A DNA stretch of 64,000 nucleotides from an uncultured Collinsella sp. (GTDB lineage: Bacteria; Actinomycetota; Coriobacteriia; Coriobacteriales; Coriobacteriaceae): assembly GCA_958353395.1 (NCBI GenBank), contig CATWSG010000005.1, positions 27,525-91,524 of the forward strand, written 5' to 3'. Within the stretch, counting starts at the first letter, position 1. Each line of letters opens with the position of its first letter. Positions 26,010 through 35,015 of the stretch are shown here, in pieces. The notes beneath the pieces are model-generated. The model saw only the letters and a list, made by a program, of their open reading frames with translations, had not been told where the DNA came from and did not search any database. Made by a program: the position numbers and the translations under genes.

Positions 26010-27059
26010 ATGGACGTAACGTTCTCAACCTTCCTCGGCCAACTTGTGTCGAACCCAGTCCTTGCCGTCACCGTGATCCTCGCGCTCGGCGCCATCTTCG
26101 TCAATGGATGGACCGACGCACCCAACGCCATCGCGACCTGCGTCACTACGCGTTGCATGCCCGCCCGCGCCGCTATTCTCATGAGTGCCGCATTCAACTT
26201 CCTTGGCGTGCTCATCATGACGCACTTTAACGCGAGCGTCGCCAACACCATCTCCCATATTGTCGACTTTGGCGGAAACAGCACCATGGCGCTTGCCTGT
26301 CTGTGCGCGGCGCTGTTCTCCATCGTCGTCTACGGCGCCACAGCGTCGCGTTTTGGCATCCCCACCTCGCAAAGCCACAGCCTTATCGCCGGCCTGACCG
26401 GTGCCGCCATCGCCCTCGGCGGTGCGAGCAGCGTCAACGTCCACGAGTGGATGAAGGTCATCTACGGCCTGGCGCTCTCCATCGGTCTGGGCTTTGTCAT
26501 GGGCTGGGTCCTGTGCAAGCTCGTCTCGATTCTTTTCGCCGCCGCCAACAGGCGACGTGCCAATGTCTTCTTTAAATACGCTCAGATCGCGAGCGCTGCG
26601 GCCATGAGCTTTATGCACGGCGCGCAGGATGGACAGAAGTTCATCGGCGTGCTCTTTTTAGGCGTGGCCTTTGCCAGCGGCCAGACGAGCGTCGGCGATG
26701 CCGGCATCCCCATCTGGATTATGCTGCTATGCTCGGCCACCATGGGCATCGGCACCAGCGTGGGCGGCGAGCGCATCATCAAGTCCGTTGGCCAGAGCAT
26801 GGTCAAGCTCGAAAAGTACCAGGGCTTCTCCGCCGACCTGGCGGGCGCCGCGAACCTGCTGCTTGCCACCCTTACCGGCATCCCCGTGTCCTCCACACAC
26901 ATCAAGACCTGCGCCATCATGGGCGTCGGTGCCGTCAAGCGCCTCTCGGCCATCAACTTCGGCGTCGTCAAGGACATGATGTTCACCTGGTTCTTCACCT
27001 TCCCCGCCTGCGGACTCATCAGCTTTGTCATGGCCAAGCTGTTCATGATGTTCCTCTAA
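26010..27059 (+). CDS. Inorganic phosphate transporter, PiT family
   Basis: A 349-residue membrane protein with about ten helices. The two PiT signature repeats are present: FVNGWTDAPNAIAT near the N-terminus and GIPVSSTHIKTCAIMG near the C-terminus, each preceded by a GIPTSQSH or similar half-motif. PiT proteins import phosphate with a cation at low affinity. It is followed after 67 nt by its DUF47 accessory gene. The start ATG has only a modest ribosome binding site (GAGAAAG). Confidence 0.93.
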   Translation: MDVTFSTFLGQLVSNPVLAVTVILALGAIFVNGWTDAPNAIATCVTTRCMPARAAILMSAAFNFLGVLIMTHFNASVANTISHIVDFGGNSTMALACLCAALFSIVVYGATASRFGIPTSQSHSLIAGLTGAAIALGGASSVNVHEWMKVIYGLALSIGLGFVMGWVLCKLVSILFAAANRRRANVFFKYAQIASAAAMSFMHGAQDGQKFIGVLFLGVAFASGQTSVGDAGIPIWIMLLCSATMGIGTSVGGERIIKSVGQSMVKLEKYQGFSADLAGAANLLLATLTGIPVSSTHIKTCAIMGVGAVKRLSAINFGVVKDMMFTWFFTFPACGLISFVMAKLFMMFL

Positions 27060-27126
27060 TCAAACCGAACGTCCATCCGGACCGCAACACTTCGCCCACC
27101 CGTCTTCGCCTCGAAAGGACCCACCC

Positions 27127-27750
27127 ATGGCAAAGAAACCCGATTCGTTCTACTTTGACAACTACGTCGCTTGCGCCGACCTCGCCGTCCAGGCCGCAGA
27201 GCTGCTCACCAAGATTTTCGAGAACTTCGATCCCGCGCAGATTCACGACATGCTCAATAAGATGCATGCGATTGAGCATGCGGCAGACAAGAAGCACCAC
27301 GAGCTCGAAGACGCCCTGCTCACCGCCTTTATCACCCCGCTCGAGCGCGAGGACCTGGATCTGATGAGCTGCGCGCTCGACACCGTGCTCGACCGTATTG
27401 AGGGCGTCGTGCAGCGCGTCTACTTCACCAACATTCAGAGCATCCATCCCGACGCCATCGTCATCGCCCACAAGGTGACTGACGCCTGCCGCGCCATGAA
27501 AGACCTGATGGTCGAGCTGCCCAACTACCGCAAGTCCAAGACCCTGCGCGAACTCGTCATCCAGATCAACACCATCGAGTCCGAAGCCGACGAGCTCTAT
27601 ATCAACGCCATGCGCAACCTGCACGTTAACGGCAAGGACCCGCTCGAGGTCATCGCCTGGCGTGACGTGTACGCCTTCCTGGAGTACTGCGCTGACTGCT
27701 GTGAGAATGTGGCCGATGTTGTGGATTCGATTGTCATGAAGAACAGTTAA
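27127..27750 (+). CDS. DUF47 (PhoU-like) Pit accessory protein
   Basis: A 207-residue all-helical protein of the DUF47/TIGR00153 family, distantly related to PhoU. It has the conserved HAIEHAADKKHHE and LERIEGVVQ-like segments (here LDRIEGVVQR) and the DVYAFLEYCADCCENVAD helix near the C-terminus. Such proteins are coupled to PiT transporters and probably control them. GAAAGG lies 9 nt before the ATG. Palindrome B begins 6 nt after its stop. Confidence 0.9.
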   Translation: MAKKPDSFYFDNYVACADLAVQAAELLTKIFENFDPAQIHDMLNKMHAIEHAADKKHHELEDALLTAFITPLEREDLDLMSCALDTVLDRIEGVVQRVYFTNIQSIHPDAIVIAHKVTDACRAMKDLMVELPNYRKSKTLRELVIQINTIESEADELYINAMRNLHVNGKDPLEVIAWRDVYAFLEYCADCCENVADVVDSIVMKNS

Positions 27751-27755
27751 TTGGG

Positions 27756-27863
27756 GGTACGTGTCCCGGCGGCGAAGGGCCGGCACCTGTTTGCTTTCTC
27801 ACTCCGGCTGCATGGCAGAGTCGTTCGAAAGTAAACAGGTGCCGGCCCTTCGCCTTACGTACC
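27756..27863. repeat. Long palindromic element B
   Basis: 27771-27798 pairs with 27827-27854 (28 bp, one mismatch), and GGTACGT at 27756-27762 pairs with ACGTACC at 27857-27863, leaving a small internal loop. The 28-nt centre has no further structure that I can see. It shares GGGCCGGC...GTTTG-TTT with element A and also sits directly behind a plus-strand stop codon. Confidence 0.85.
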
Positions 27864-28030
27864 ACCATTGGGAACTTTGGCTGATACTTTGAAAGCGATG
27901 GGGCTTTTGTTGGCGGGGCCTTTGGACCCGATTGGGAACTTTGGGACCGCCTTAAACGTTTGGGTGGATGGGGCTTTGGGTACCCTTTGTTTTACTTTGG
28001 ATTGATTCGTTGAATTTGGAGGGCTTGGTT
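27864..28030 (+). other. T/G-rich leader of the nitroreductase with short direct repeats
   Basis: The plus strand is unusually rich in T and G. ATTGGGAACTTTGG occurs at 27867 and 27931, and GATGGGGCTTT at 27897 and 27967, so a decayed tandem repeat of about 64-70 nt is present. No gene is evident on either strand; a 102-codon minus-strand frame here is low-complexity and judged spurious. Confidence 0.6.
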
Positions 28031-28561
28031 GTGAGTTATTTGGATCTGGCTCGGTCTCGGTATTCTTGTCGCGAGTTTGAGAATCGTTCTGTTGAGCAGG
28101 CTGTGGTGGATGCCATTGTTGAGGCTGGGCGGATTGCTCCTTCTGCTTGTAATAATCATCCAACCCGTGTGATGGTGTTGGATACGCCTGAGCTTCTGGA
28201 GAAGGCAGCTGCTTGTCAGCCTCGGTTTGCTCGTGATGGGTCTATCTTTGGCGCTCCGCTTATCTTCCTTATTTGCAGCGTTACCGATGATGCCTGGGTG
28301 CGCCCGTATGATCAGATGAACTCGAGTGCCATCGATACTTCGATCGTCTGCGATCAGATGATGATGGAGGCCACCGAGCAGGGCCTGGGAACGTGCTGGG
28401 TATGCCATTTTAAGCCTGGGGTGGCACAGGAGCAGTTCAATCTGCCCAAGGGCGTCTATCCCTATCACATGCTCGTCTGTGGATATCCTGCCGACCACAT
28501 CGCCGATCCCGAGCATCGCGAGGCCCGTACCATTCCCCTCTCCGACTTCCTCCTCAAGTAG
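28031..28561 (+). CDS. Nitroreductase family protein
   Basis: A 176-residue FMN-dependent oxidoreductase of the nitroreductase fold. It has the FMN-phosphate motif SRYSCREFENR at the N-terminus, PSACNNHPTR, and the C-terminal GTCWVCHF / VCGYPAD segments. The two cysteine-containing loops are common in small clostridial and actinobacterial members. GTG at 28031 is chosen: GGAGG lies about 8 nt upstream and the family start SYLDLARSR follows. Codons 1-75 end mostly in T, quite unlike the neighbouring genes, whereas the rest has normal C/G-ending codons. Confidence 0.85.
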   Translation: MSYLDLARSRYSCREFENRSVEQAVVDAIVEAGRIAPSACNNHPTRVMVLDTPELLEKAAACQPRFARDGSIFGAPLIFLICSVTDDAWVRPYDQMNSSAIDTSIVCDQMMMEATEQGLGTCWVCHFKPGVAQEQFNLPKGVYPYHMLVCGYPADHIADPEHREARTIPLSDFLLK

Positions 28562-28607
28562 GTTTTGGGACATGCCTTAAAACCTACCCTTGACCGCTCA
28601 CCCGTTC

Positions 28608-28647
28608 GCCGAGTTCTGCGCCATTATGTGCAGGGCTCGGTTTTTTA
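28608..28647 (+). terminator. Nitroreductase terminator
   Basis: GCCGAG-TTCTGC and GCAGG-GCTCGG form a bulged stem followed by TTTTTTATG. Confidence 0.8.
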
Positions 28648-28671
28648 TGTTACGCACTCCGGCACAGTCAT

Positions 28672-28700
28672 AAAAAAGGACCCGCAAGCTGCGGGTCCTT
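28672..28700 (-). terminator. divIVA terminator
   Basis: AAGGACCCGCA and TGCGGGTCCTT pair with a tiny loop and are followed on the minus strand by TTTTTT. Confidence 0.92.
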
Positions 28701-28727
28701 TCTAGGCACTAAATTGTAGGCCGAATG

Positions 28728-29402
28728 TTAGTCCAGGTCGTCGGCAGCAAAGTTGTCGATCGGGGCGAAGGGATCGGCCACGGGGACAACCGGGTCAGCG
28801 ACGGGCAGCGGCTCGGCGGGAACAGTCACTGCAGGAGAAGCGGCAGAACCGACCGGCGTGGAAGCCATCAGATCGGCCGGGAAGGAATTCTGGGCATCGT
28901 CCATGAAGTGCTGGATGAGCTTGAGATACTCTGCCTTGAACTCCTCACGGGAAGCCTTGAGACGATCGATCTCCTCGAGCTCGGCCTGCTTCTCGGTCAG
29001 AGCCTGGCGGATAACCTCGCGGGCCTTGGCGTCAGCCTCGTTGCGGATACGCTCAGCGTTCTCGTTGGCATCGTTGACGATGGTCTCAGCGGTCTGCTGG
29101 GCAGCGATCAGAGCAGCGGAAATCTGGCGCTCCTGAGCGGAGAAGTCAGGGGCGGGAGCAGCCACGGGGGCGGCAGGAACGGCCTGGGCGGTGGCATCCT
29201 GAGCCTGGGCAAGCTGAGCCTGCGCATCGGCAAGCTGCTGCTCGGTAGCAGTCAGACGACCCTTAAGGTCGACGATCTTAGCGAGCATAGCGTCAACCTC
29301 GGAGGACAGCGTCTCCAAGAAGACGTCGACCTCAGCAGGATCGTAGCCACGCTTGGCCTCAGAGAAGGTCTGAGCCTGAATGTCAGCAGGGGTAATAGCC
29401 AT
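28728..29402 (-). CDS. divIVA: DivIVA domain protein
   Basis: A 224-residue coiled-coil protein. The N-terminal lipid-binding domain reads MAITPADIQAQTFSEAKRGYDPAEVDVFLETL, close to the DivIVA signature. Coiled coils follow at about 35-70 and 90-175, separated by an Ala/Pro-rich linker, and the tail is acidic and Pro-rich. DivIVA proteins recognise curved membrane at poles and septa and recruit growth or division proteins. It is the last gene of the yggS-sepF-yggT-divIVA set. A ribosome binding site (AAGGAGAA) is present. Confidence 0.9.
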   Translation of the reverse strand: MAITPADIQAQTFSEAKRGYDPAEVDVFLETLSSEVDAMLAKIVDLKGRLTATEQQLADAQAQLAQAQDATAQAVPAAPVAAPAPDFSAQERQISAALIAAQQTAETIVNDANENAERIRNEADAKAREVIRQALTEKQAELEEIDRLKASREEFKAEYLKLIQHFMDDAQNSFPADLMASTPVGSAASPAVTVPAEPLPVADPVVPVADPFAPIDNFAADDLD

Positions 29403-29464
29403 AACAAGTTCTCCTTTATCTTCGCCTTGGCGCCGTGCGCCCGACGTGAGTTACTAAGCCAGTT

Positions 29465-29746
29465 TTATATGAGTATACCTATAAGAAGTTGCAGAACCAG
29501 CTTCTGTACCAACTGCAACGCAATAATCGCAACGACCGGTGAAAAATCGACGCCGCCCATGGGCGGGATAAACCGGCGGAACAAATTGAGCCACGGGCCG
29601 CACACGCTATCGAGAACGGCGGCGATATCCTGTAGCAATCCGCCCTGCTTCATAGGGATCCACGTCATAAGGCAGTAGACCACGATGAGCGTGGAGTAAA
29701 AGCTGAACAGCGTATTGACCAGCTGGACAATGGTGTAGATGTTGAT
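29465..29746 (-). CDS. YggT family membrane protein with a probable AUC (or AUU) start
   Basis: About 93 residues with two hydrophobic helices. NLFRRFIPPMGGVDFSPVVAII is the YggT-family signature that precedes helix 2. The frame is closed upstream by the sepF stop at 29768, and between that stop and 29683 it contains no ATG, GTG or TTG. GAGGAG at 29753-29758 lies 6 nt before ATC (29744-29746) and abuts ATT (29750-29752). A start at the later GTG (29683) would remove most of helix 1 and has no ribosome binding site. An ATC or ATT start is therefore likely. It lies in the sepF division cluster; the molecular role of YggT is not settled. Confidence 0.7.
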   Translation of the reverse strand: MNIYTIVQLVNTLFSFYSTLIVVYCLMTWIPMKQGGLLQDIAAVLDSVCGPWLNLFRRFIPPMGGVDFSPVVAIIALQLVQKLVLQLLIGILI

Positions 29747-29767
29747 GAGAATCTCCTCGTCTTGTCT

Positions 29768-30490
29768 TTACTTAAGGTAGCCGTCGGCACGGAGCTTTTT
29801 GAGGTCCGAATCCTTGACCTCGCAACCGGCGGGCAGCACCATAAACACGCGATCTCCCACCTCTTTAACTGTGGCACCCAGGCCGCAGGCAAAGCCGTAA
29901 GAGAAGTCCAGGACGCGCTTGGCAACTTCGGTGCGTACGCCCACAAAAATCAGTGCGACAGGCTGCTTGGTGCGAACGCGGCGCACCACGGTCTCCACGT
30001 CGTCATAGCTCTCGGGGCGCAGGACATAGGCCGGCAGCTGCGGCGTGGCGTTGATGATATTGCTCGCATAGGCCGAGGCATCGCTCGGTGCAGGCGCGGG
30101 TGCAGCGGCGGCACGGGCGCGGGTATTCTCGGCGTAGCTCGACGGCGTGTCATAGGCACCAGGACGATAACCGCTCGCAACACTGTCCTGCGAGCGCGAA
30201 GGCGGGTTATACGTCGTGGCATGGCGGGAGTCATCGCCGACCAGCTGACCGGAGCGCGTATACACGGCAACCGACTCAGCTTCACCGCGGCGCGTCTGGC
30301 CAAGCAGGCCGTTGCTCGGCTCGTCTTGGGTGTAGAAGCCCTCGCCCGAAGCACCACTGTAGCCGTTGCCCTGATAGCCATCGTCGTAGCCGTCATCGTA
30401 GCCGTAGTCGTCGTCCTGGCCATAACCCTGGTCGTAACCCTGCTGGCCGCCCAGGTGCATCTTATTTTTAATCTCGTCAAGGAAGCCCAT
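29768..30490 (-). CDS. sepF: Cell division protein SepF
   Basis: A 240-residue protein. It starts with the membrane-binding amphipathic segment MGFLDEIKNKM, followed by a long Gly/Tyr/Asp/Gln-rich linker (about 14-65) and an Ala/Pro linker. The C-terminal SepF domain covers about 150-240 (PESYDDVETVV, FSYGFACGLGATV, GDRVFMVLPAG). SepF anchors FtsZ to the membrane; this matters here because no ftsA is seen in the dcw cluster. The ATG at 30490 has GAGGAC upstream. The stop is followed almost at once by yggT. Confidence 0.92.
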   Translation of the reverse strand: MGFLDEIKNKMHLGGQQGYDQGYGQDDDYGYDDGYDDGYQGNGYSGASGEGFYTQDEPSNGLLGQTRRGEAESVAVYTRSGQLVGDDSRHATTYNPPSRSQDSVASGYRPGAYDTPSSYAENTRARAAAAPAPAPSDASAYASNIINATPQLPAYVLRPESYDDVETVVRRVRTKQPVALIFVGVRTEVAKRVLDFSYGFACGLGATVKEVGDRVFMVLPAGCEVKDSDLKKLRADGYLK

Positions 30491-30550
30491 GGTTGTGTCC
30501 TCTCGCGGTTTAGTGCAGGCGCCCCGATAATCAGTGCGCACTTCAGAGCC

Positions 30551-31288
30551 TTATTTTACTGCAAACTCCGGGCTAAATACTACCCTGCCCAGGCGAACGA
30601 GCGTAGAGCCCTCCTCAAGGGCAGACTCAAAGTCCTCGCTCATACCGCAGGAAAGCTCAGGCAGGTTCAAATCGGGATGCGCCGCCTCCAGCTCATCCCT
30701 CAGCTCACGAAGCCCCGCAAAGGTGCGGCGTGCCACATCCTTATTCCCCCGGGGCGCCATAGTCATAAGCCCCTGTACGCAAATTCCCTCAAGTTCTGCA
30801 AGCTCACCCGCGGCGGCGCGAATCCCATCGGGTGAAAAGCCTCCCTTCGACTCCTCACCACTCACATTGACCTCAATGAGCACACGCTGGGGGCCGACGA
30901 GCTCGCCTGCCTCAATCTTGCGAACAGCACGGCTCGAGATCGCCTGCGCCAGATGCAGCGAACCCACCGAGTGAATCAGCTCGGCTGAGCCCAGCACCGC
31001 ATTGATCTTATTGGTCTGCAGGTTGCCGATCATATCGAAGCGCACCTCGGGCAGCTCCGGATGCTCCGCCAGACCCGTGAGCTTGCGAACCAGCTCCTGC
31101 GGGCGGTTCTCGGCAAAATGGCGATACCCCGCCTGGATGGCGGCAACGGTCTCATCGACACCAACGGTCTTGGACACGGCAATGAGGCTCGCGGCGTCGT
31201 GGGGACGGCCCGCGCGATCGAGCGCCGCATAAAAACGTTCCAGAATCTGCTCGCGGCGAGCGCGCATCAAGTCCAAATAGTTATCCAT
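30551..31288 (-). CDS. YggS family PLP homeostasis protein
   Basis: A 245-residue PLP-binding TIM-barrel protein like YggS/PROSC, which keeps pyridoxal phosphate and amino acid pools balanced. LIAVSKTV holds the PLP lysine (about 40), HFAENRPQEL is the next family motif, and MIGNLQTNKIN follows. LSCGMSEDFESALEEGSTLVRLGR is the phosphate-binding end. The ATG at 31288 has GGAGGC 9 nt upstream. It is the first gene of the sepF cluster, as in many Gram-positive bacteria. Confidence 0.92.
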   Translation of the reverse strand: MDNYLDLMRARREQILERFYAALDRAGRPHDAASLIAVSKTVGVDETVAAIQAGYRHFAENRPQELVRKLTGLAEHPELPEVRFDMIGNLQTNKINAVLGSAELIHSVGSLHLAQAISSRAVRKIEAGELVGPQRVLIEVNVSGEESKGGFSPDGIRAAAGELAELEGICVQGLMTMAPRGNKDVARRTFAGLRELRDELEAAHPDLNLPELSCGMSEDFESALEEGSTLVRLGRVVFSPEFAVK

Positions 31289-31338
31289 TGCCAATCGCCT
31301 CCGCTGACAGCCAAACAAGTAGTCCCATGCTAACGCAA

Positions 31339-31370
31339 GAGCGCGGCCCCGCATGTGCAAGGCCGCGCTC
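31339..31370 (-). terminator. Terminator hairpin after phoU
   Basis: GAGCGCGGCC and GGCCGCGCTC form a 10-bp stem with a 12-nt loop; the T-run on the minus strand is poor. Confidence 0.55.
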
Positions 31371-31407
31371 ACTTAGGTATTTACAATCTTTCGACGAACG
31401 GGGTTAC

Positions 31408-32265
31408 TTACTCCTCGTCGTCCTCGCCATCGTCCTCATCCTCAAGATGATCGAGCAGGTAGCGAAGACCCTCGCTGACCTCGTTAACGGGCACCTTGGC
31501 AACGTAGCGTGCATCGACGGCGGGCCTCATGATAACACCCTCGCCCGAAGGCACGCGCATGCTCTCGAGCTCATCCTCATCAGTGCAGGCGATATCACCG
31601 GCAGTCATACGCTGTCCGGTCAACAGGAAGGTCAGACGGCAGGCGGCATCGATGGAAATCGAGGCGATGCGATCGAGATAGCGCGATACCATGATGGCGC
31701 GGCGCAGGTCGTCATAGTTGCTGTCGTCGTCCATAAAATCGCCCGTGTCCATGCGGTTAAAGGTGCGGAAGAACTTCTCGTAGGCGGCGTGCACTGGCTC
31801 GTCCTCGACGGCCAAGTTGCAGATGATGGACATGTCGTTGGTGACGAGCGCAGAAAGCGAAGAGCCCAGTACCTGGTAGACGGCCTCAGCCTCGGCCTCG
31901 ACCGTGCCGACAAGCTCCTTGGGCAGCGAGATGTCGGCCTTGATCATATGACGCGTGGCGCGGCAAATCTGGCGAACCTTATCGGTCATGCGCTGCAGGT
32001 TAAAGTCGACGTAGATGATCGTCTGCAGCAAGCGGAAGTCGGAGGCGACCGGTGACTGCGTGGCAATCAGGTTGTAGCAGACGGCCTCCAAGTTGGCGCA
32101 GCGAGCGTCAATCGAAAGCGTGCGCTTCTTGGTCTTGGTGGCGAGCTTGCGGTCGTCGGTCACATAGGCCTTCACGGCGTCGTGAAGCGCCAGATCGACG
32201 GCCTCGTAGATGCTCAGCATCTCGTGACGGGCCTCGATGAGCTGACGGGAAAACAGTTTACGCAT
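31408..32265 (-). CDS. phoU: PhoU phosphate signalling protein
   Basis: A 285-residue protein with two PhoU helical bundles (about 10-100 and 115-210). Conserved metal-ligand-type motifs are present (DxxLQRMTDKVRQI-like and YLDRIASISIDAACR). A C-terminal acidic extension (about 240-285) ends EDEDDGEDDEE. PhoU links the Pst transporter to the phosphate two-component system. It is the last gene of the pgeF-pst cluster, 92 nt after pstB. Confidence 0.9.
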   Translation of the reverse strand: MRKLFSRQLIEARHEMLSIYEAVDLALHDAVKAYVTDDRKLATKTKKRTLSIDARCANLEAVCYNLIATQSPVASDFRLLQTIIYVDFNLQRMTDKVRQICRATRHMIKADISLPKELVGTVEAEAEAVYQVLGSSLSALVTNDMSIICNLAVEDEPVHAAYEKFFRTFNRMDTGDFMDDDSNYDDLRRAIMVSRYLDRIASISIDAACRLTFLLTGQRMTAGDIACTDEDELESMRVPSGEGVIMRPAVDARYVAKVPVNEVSEGLRYLLDHLEDEDDGEDDEE

Positions 32266-32357
32266 GGTTCACTCCAATCAGTTGGGTGCGGTCATGCCGC
32301 CCGCACAGTGAATACGCACCGGACCAGGTCCGATCGGATTGGGACTAGTCGCACCGA

Positions 32358-33161
<804 letters not shown>

Positions 33162-33173
33162 GGGACTCCTTAA

Positions 33174-34079
33174 CTAGCGGCGTTTGCGCGACAGATAACG
33201 CGCAAACAGGTTGAAGGCCAGAATAATCGCCATCAGCAAAAGCGCAGTGCCGTAGGCTGCGTTCATGTTGATGCCGTCATTGGCAAGCAGATAAAGGTGA
33301 ACGGTCATGGGACGACCGGAATCGAGCGGCGAAATAGGCAGGTTGATGGCCTGGCCCATAGTGTAGAGCACCACCGCGGTCTCGCCGATGGCGCGGCCGA
33401 TGGCAAGCACGATGCCGGTGGCGATGCGGCCAAAAGCCGAAGGAAGCACGATCTTGGAGACGACCTGCCACTTGGTGGCGCCCAGGCCATATGCGCCCCA
33501 ACGGATATAGCGCGGAACGGCGCGGATTGCTTCCTCGGTGGTACGCATGACAATAGGCAGCATCAGAAGTGCCAGCGCCAGGGCGGCCGAGACCATCGAA
33601 AGGCCCAGACCCATAGCCTCGACAAACAAGGCGTAGCCAAAGAGGCCCATAACAATGGAGGGCACCGAGGCCAGGGCATCGGCAGCATAGCGAATGATGT
33701 CGACGACCTTGCCCTGCTTGGCGTATTCGGCAAGATAGACCGCAGCCAAGACGGCAACCGGCGTGCAGATGAGCATGGCGAGCGCCGTCACGTAGATGGT
33801 CGAGACAATCGTCGGCCAAATGCCGCCTTCGGCGTTGACGCCCTGCGGCCAGCCAAAGATAAAGTCGAGCGAGATATGCGGCAGGCCGTTGATGACCACG
33901 TAGGCGATGATGGCGATCAGCACCAGCGTGGTGATATAGGCCGCGGCGCGAAACACGCAAAGCATGATCTTGTTGGAGAGGTCCTTGTTGATGCGGCCCT
34001 TCTTGCCATGGGAAAGGGCACGCTTGATGCGCTCGCGCGACGAGGTCGTATCGACCGTCGTGTCAACGGAATCGGACAT
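33174..34079 (-). CDS. pstA: Phosphate ABC transporter permease PstA
   Basis: A 301-residue permease with about six membrane helices and the EAA loop near RYIRWGAYGLGATKWQVVSKIVLPSA. A short charged N-terminus (about 1-38, KRALSHGKKGRINKD) precedes helix 1. PVAVLAAVYLAEYAKQGK and SVPSIVMGLFGYALF are PstA segments. It starts 3 nt after the pstC stop, so translation is probably coupled. Confidence 0.94.
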   Translation of the reverse strand: MSDSVDTTVDTTSSRERIKRALSHGKKGRINKDLSNKIMLCVFRAAAYITTLVLIAIIAYVVINGLPHISLDFIFGWPQGVNAEGGIWPTIVSTIYVTALAMLICTPVAVLAAVYLAEYAKQGKVVDIIRYAADALASVPSIVMGLFGYALFVEAMGLGLSMVSAALALALLMLPIVMRTTEEAIRAVPRYIRWGAYGLGATKWQVVSKIVLPSAFGRIATGIVLAIGRAIGETAVVLYTMGQAINLPISPLDSGRPMTVHLYLLANDGINMNAAYGTALLLMAIILAFNLFARYLSRKRR

Positions 34080-34082
34080 AGC

Positions 34083-35015
34083 CTACCCCCTCTTCTTGGA
34101 AATCAGGCGGACGATACCCACCAGTGCAGCGGAGATGATAAACAAGACAACGCCCATGCCAAACAGAGCCGAGCGGTGCAGGCCCGAGGAATAACTCATG
34201 TCGAGCGCGATCTGACTCGTGAGCGTCGAGATGGGGCTCGAGATGCTATCCGGAATGACCGGGGCGTTGCCCACGACCATAAGCACGGCCATGGTCTCAC
34301 CGATGGCACGCCCCATACCCAAGACAATTGCATCGACAATGCCCAGCTTGGCTGCAGGAAGCACGACCTTGTAGATGGTCTGCCACTTGGTGGCACCCAT
34401 GGCATAGGATGCCTCGCGAATGCCCATGGGAATGGAATTGAGGGCATCGATGGTGAGCGTGGTGATGGTGGGAACGATCATGATGGCGAGCACGAACCAC
34501 GCCGTCAGCGCGCCAAAGCCAAGACCGCCGGTCAGCTGCGCGATAAACGGACGGATGATGACCATGCCAAAGAAGCCGTAGATGATGGAGGGGATGCCCG
34601 CCAGCAGGTCGACGGCGGGGCTGATGAGCTTGCGCACGCGCTTGCTGGCAATCTCGACCAGATACACGGCCGTACCCACACCCAGGGGCACGCCCATGGC
34701 GAGCGCGCCGACCGTCACCAGGCCAGAGCCAGCCAGCAGCGACATAATGCCGTAGTGACCCTCAGAGGGCGCCCATGTAAAGCTAAAGAAGTCCGCCAGG
34801 CCAATGTCGGTAAAAACCGGCAACGCCGAGTACGTGGTAAAGACAAAAATCAGGATGACGGTGACGACCGCCAAGAACGCACAGGCAAAGAAGATCCAGT
34901 GCAGCGCCTTCTCCTTGAGATAGGTGCTGCGTGACACCAACGCCAACTCACGCTTTTTGGGCGTCCGCGCCTCATGCTCAATCTGGGGGATTTCCTGTGC
35001 TTCCACGCTACTCAC
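34083..35015 (-). CDS. pstC: Phosphate ABC transporter permease PstC
   Basis: A 310-residue permease with about six helices. Typical segments are PLGVGTAVYLVEIASKRVRK, LAGIPSIIYGFFGMV and the EAA loop ASYAMGATKWQTIYKVVLPAAK. Its start overlaps the pstS stop by 8 nt, a sign of translational coupling. Confidence 0.94.
   Translation of the reverse strand: MSSVEAQEIPQIEHEARTPKKRELALVSRSTYLKEKALHWIFFACAFLAVVTVILIFVFTTYSALPVFTDIGLADFFSFTWAPSEGHYGIMSLLAGSGLVTVGALAMGVPLGVGTAVYLVEIASKRVRKLISPAVDLLAGIPSIIYGFFGMVIIRPFIAQLTGGLGFGALTAWFVLAIMIVPTITTLTIDALNSIPMGIREASYAMGATKWQTIYKVVLPAAKLGIVDAIVLGMGRAIGETMAVLMVVGNAPVIPDSISSPISTLTSQIALDMSYSSGLHRSALFGMGVVLFIISAALVGIVRLISKKRG

Noticed and set aside
27855..28163. 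A 102-codon minus-strand open frame over the nitroreductase start
   Set aside because: Gln/Pro/Ser/Asn-rich low complexity caused by the T/G-rich plus strand; runs into palindrome B; no RBS.
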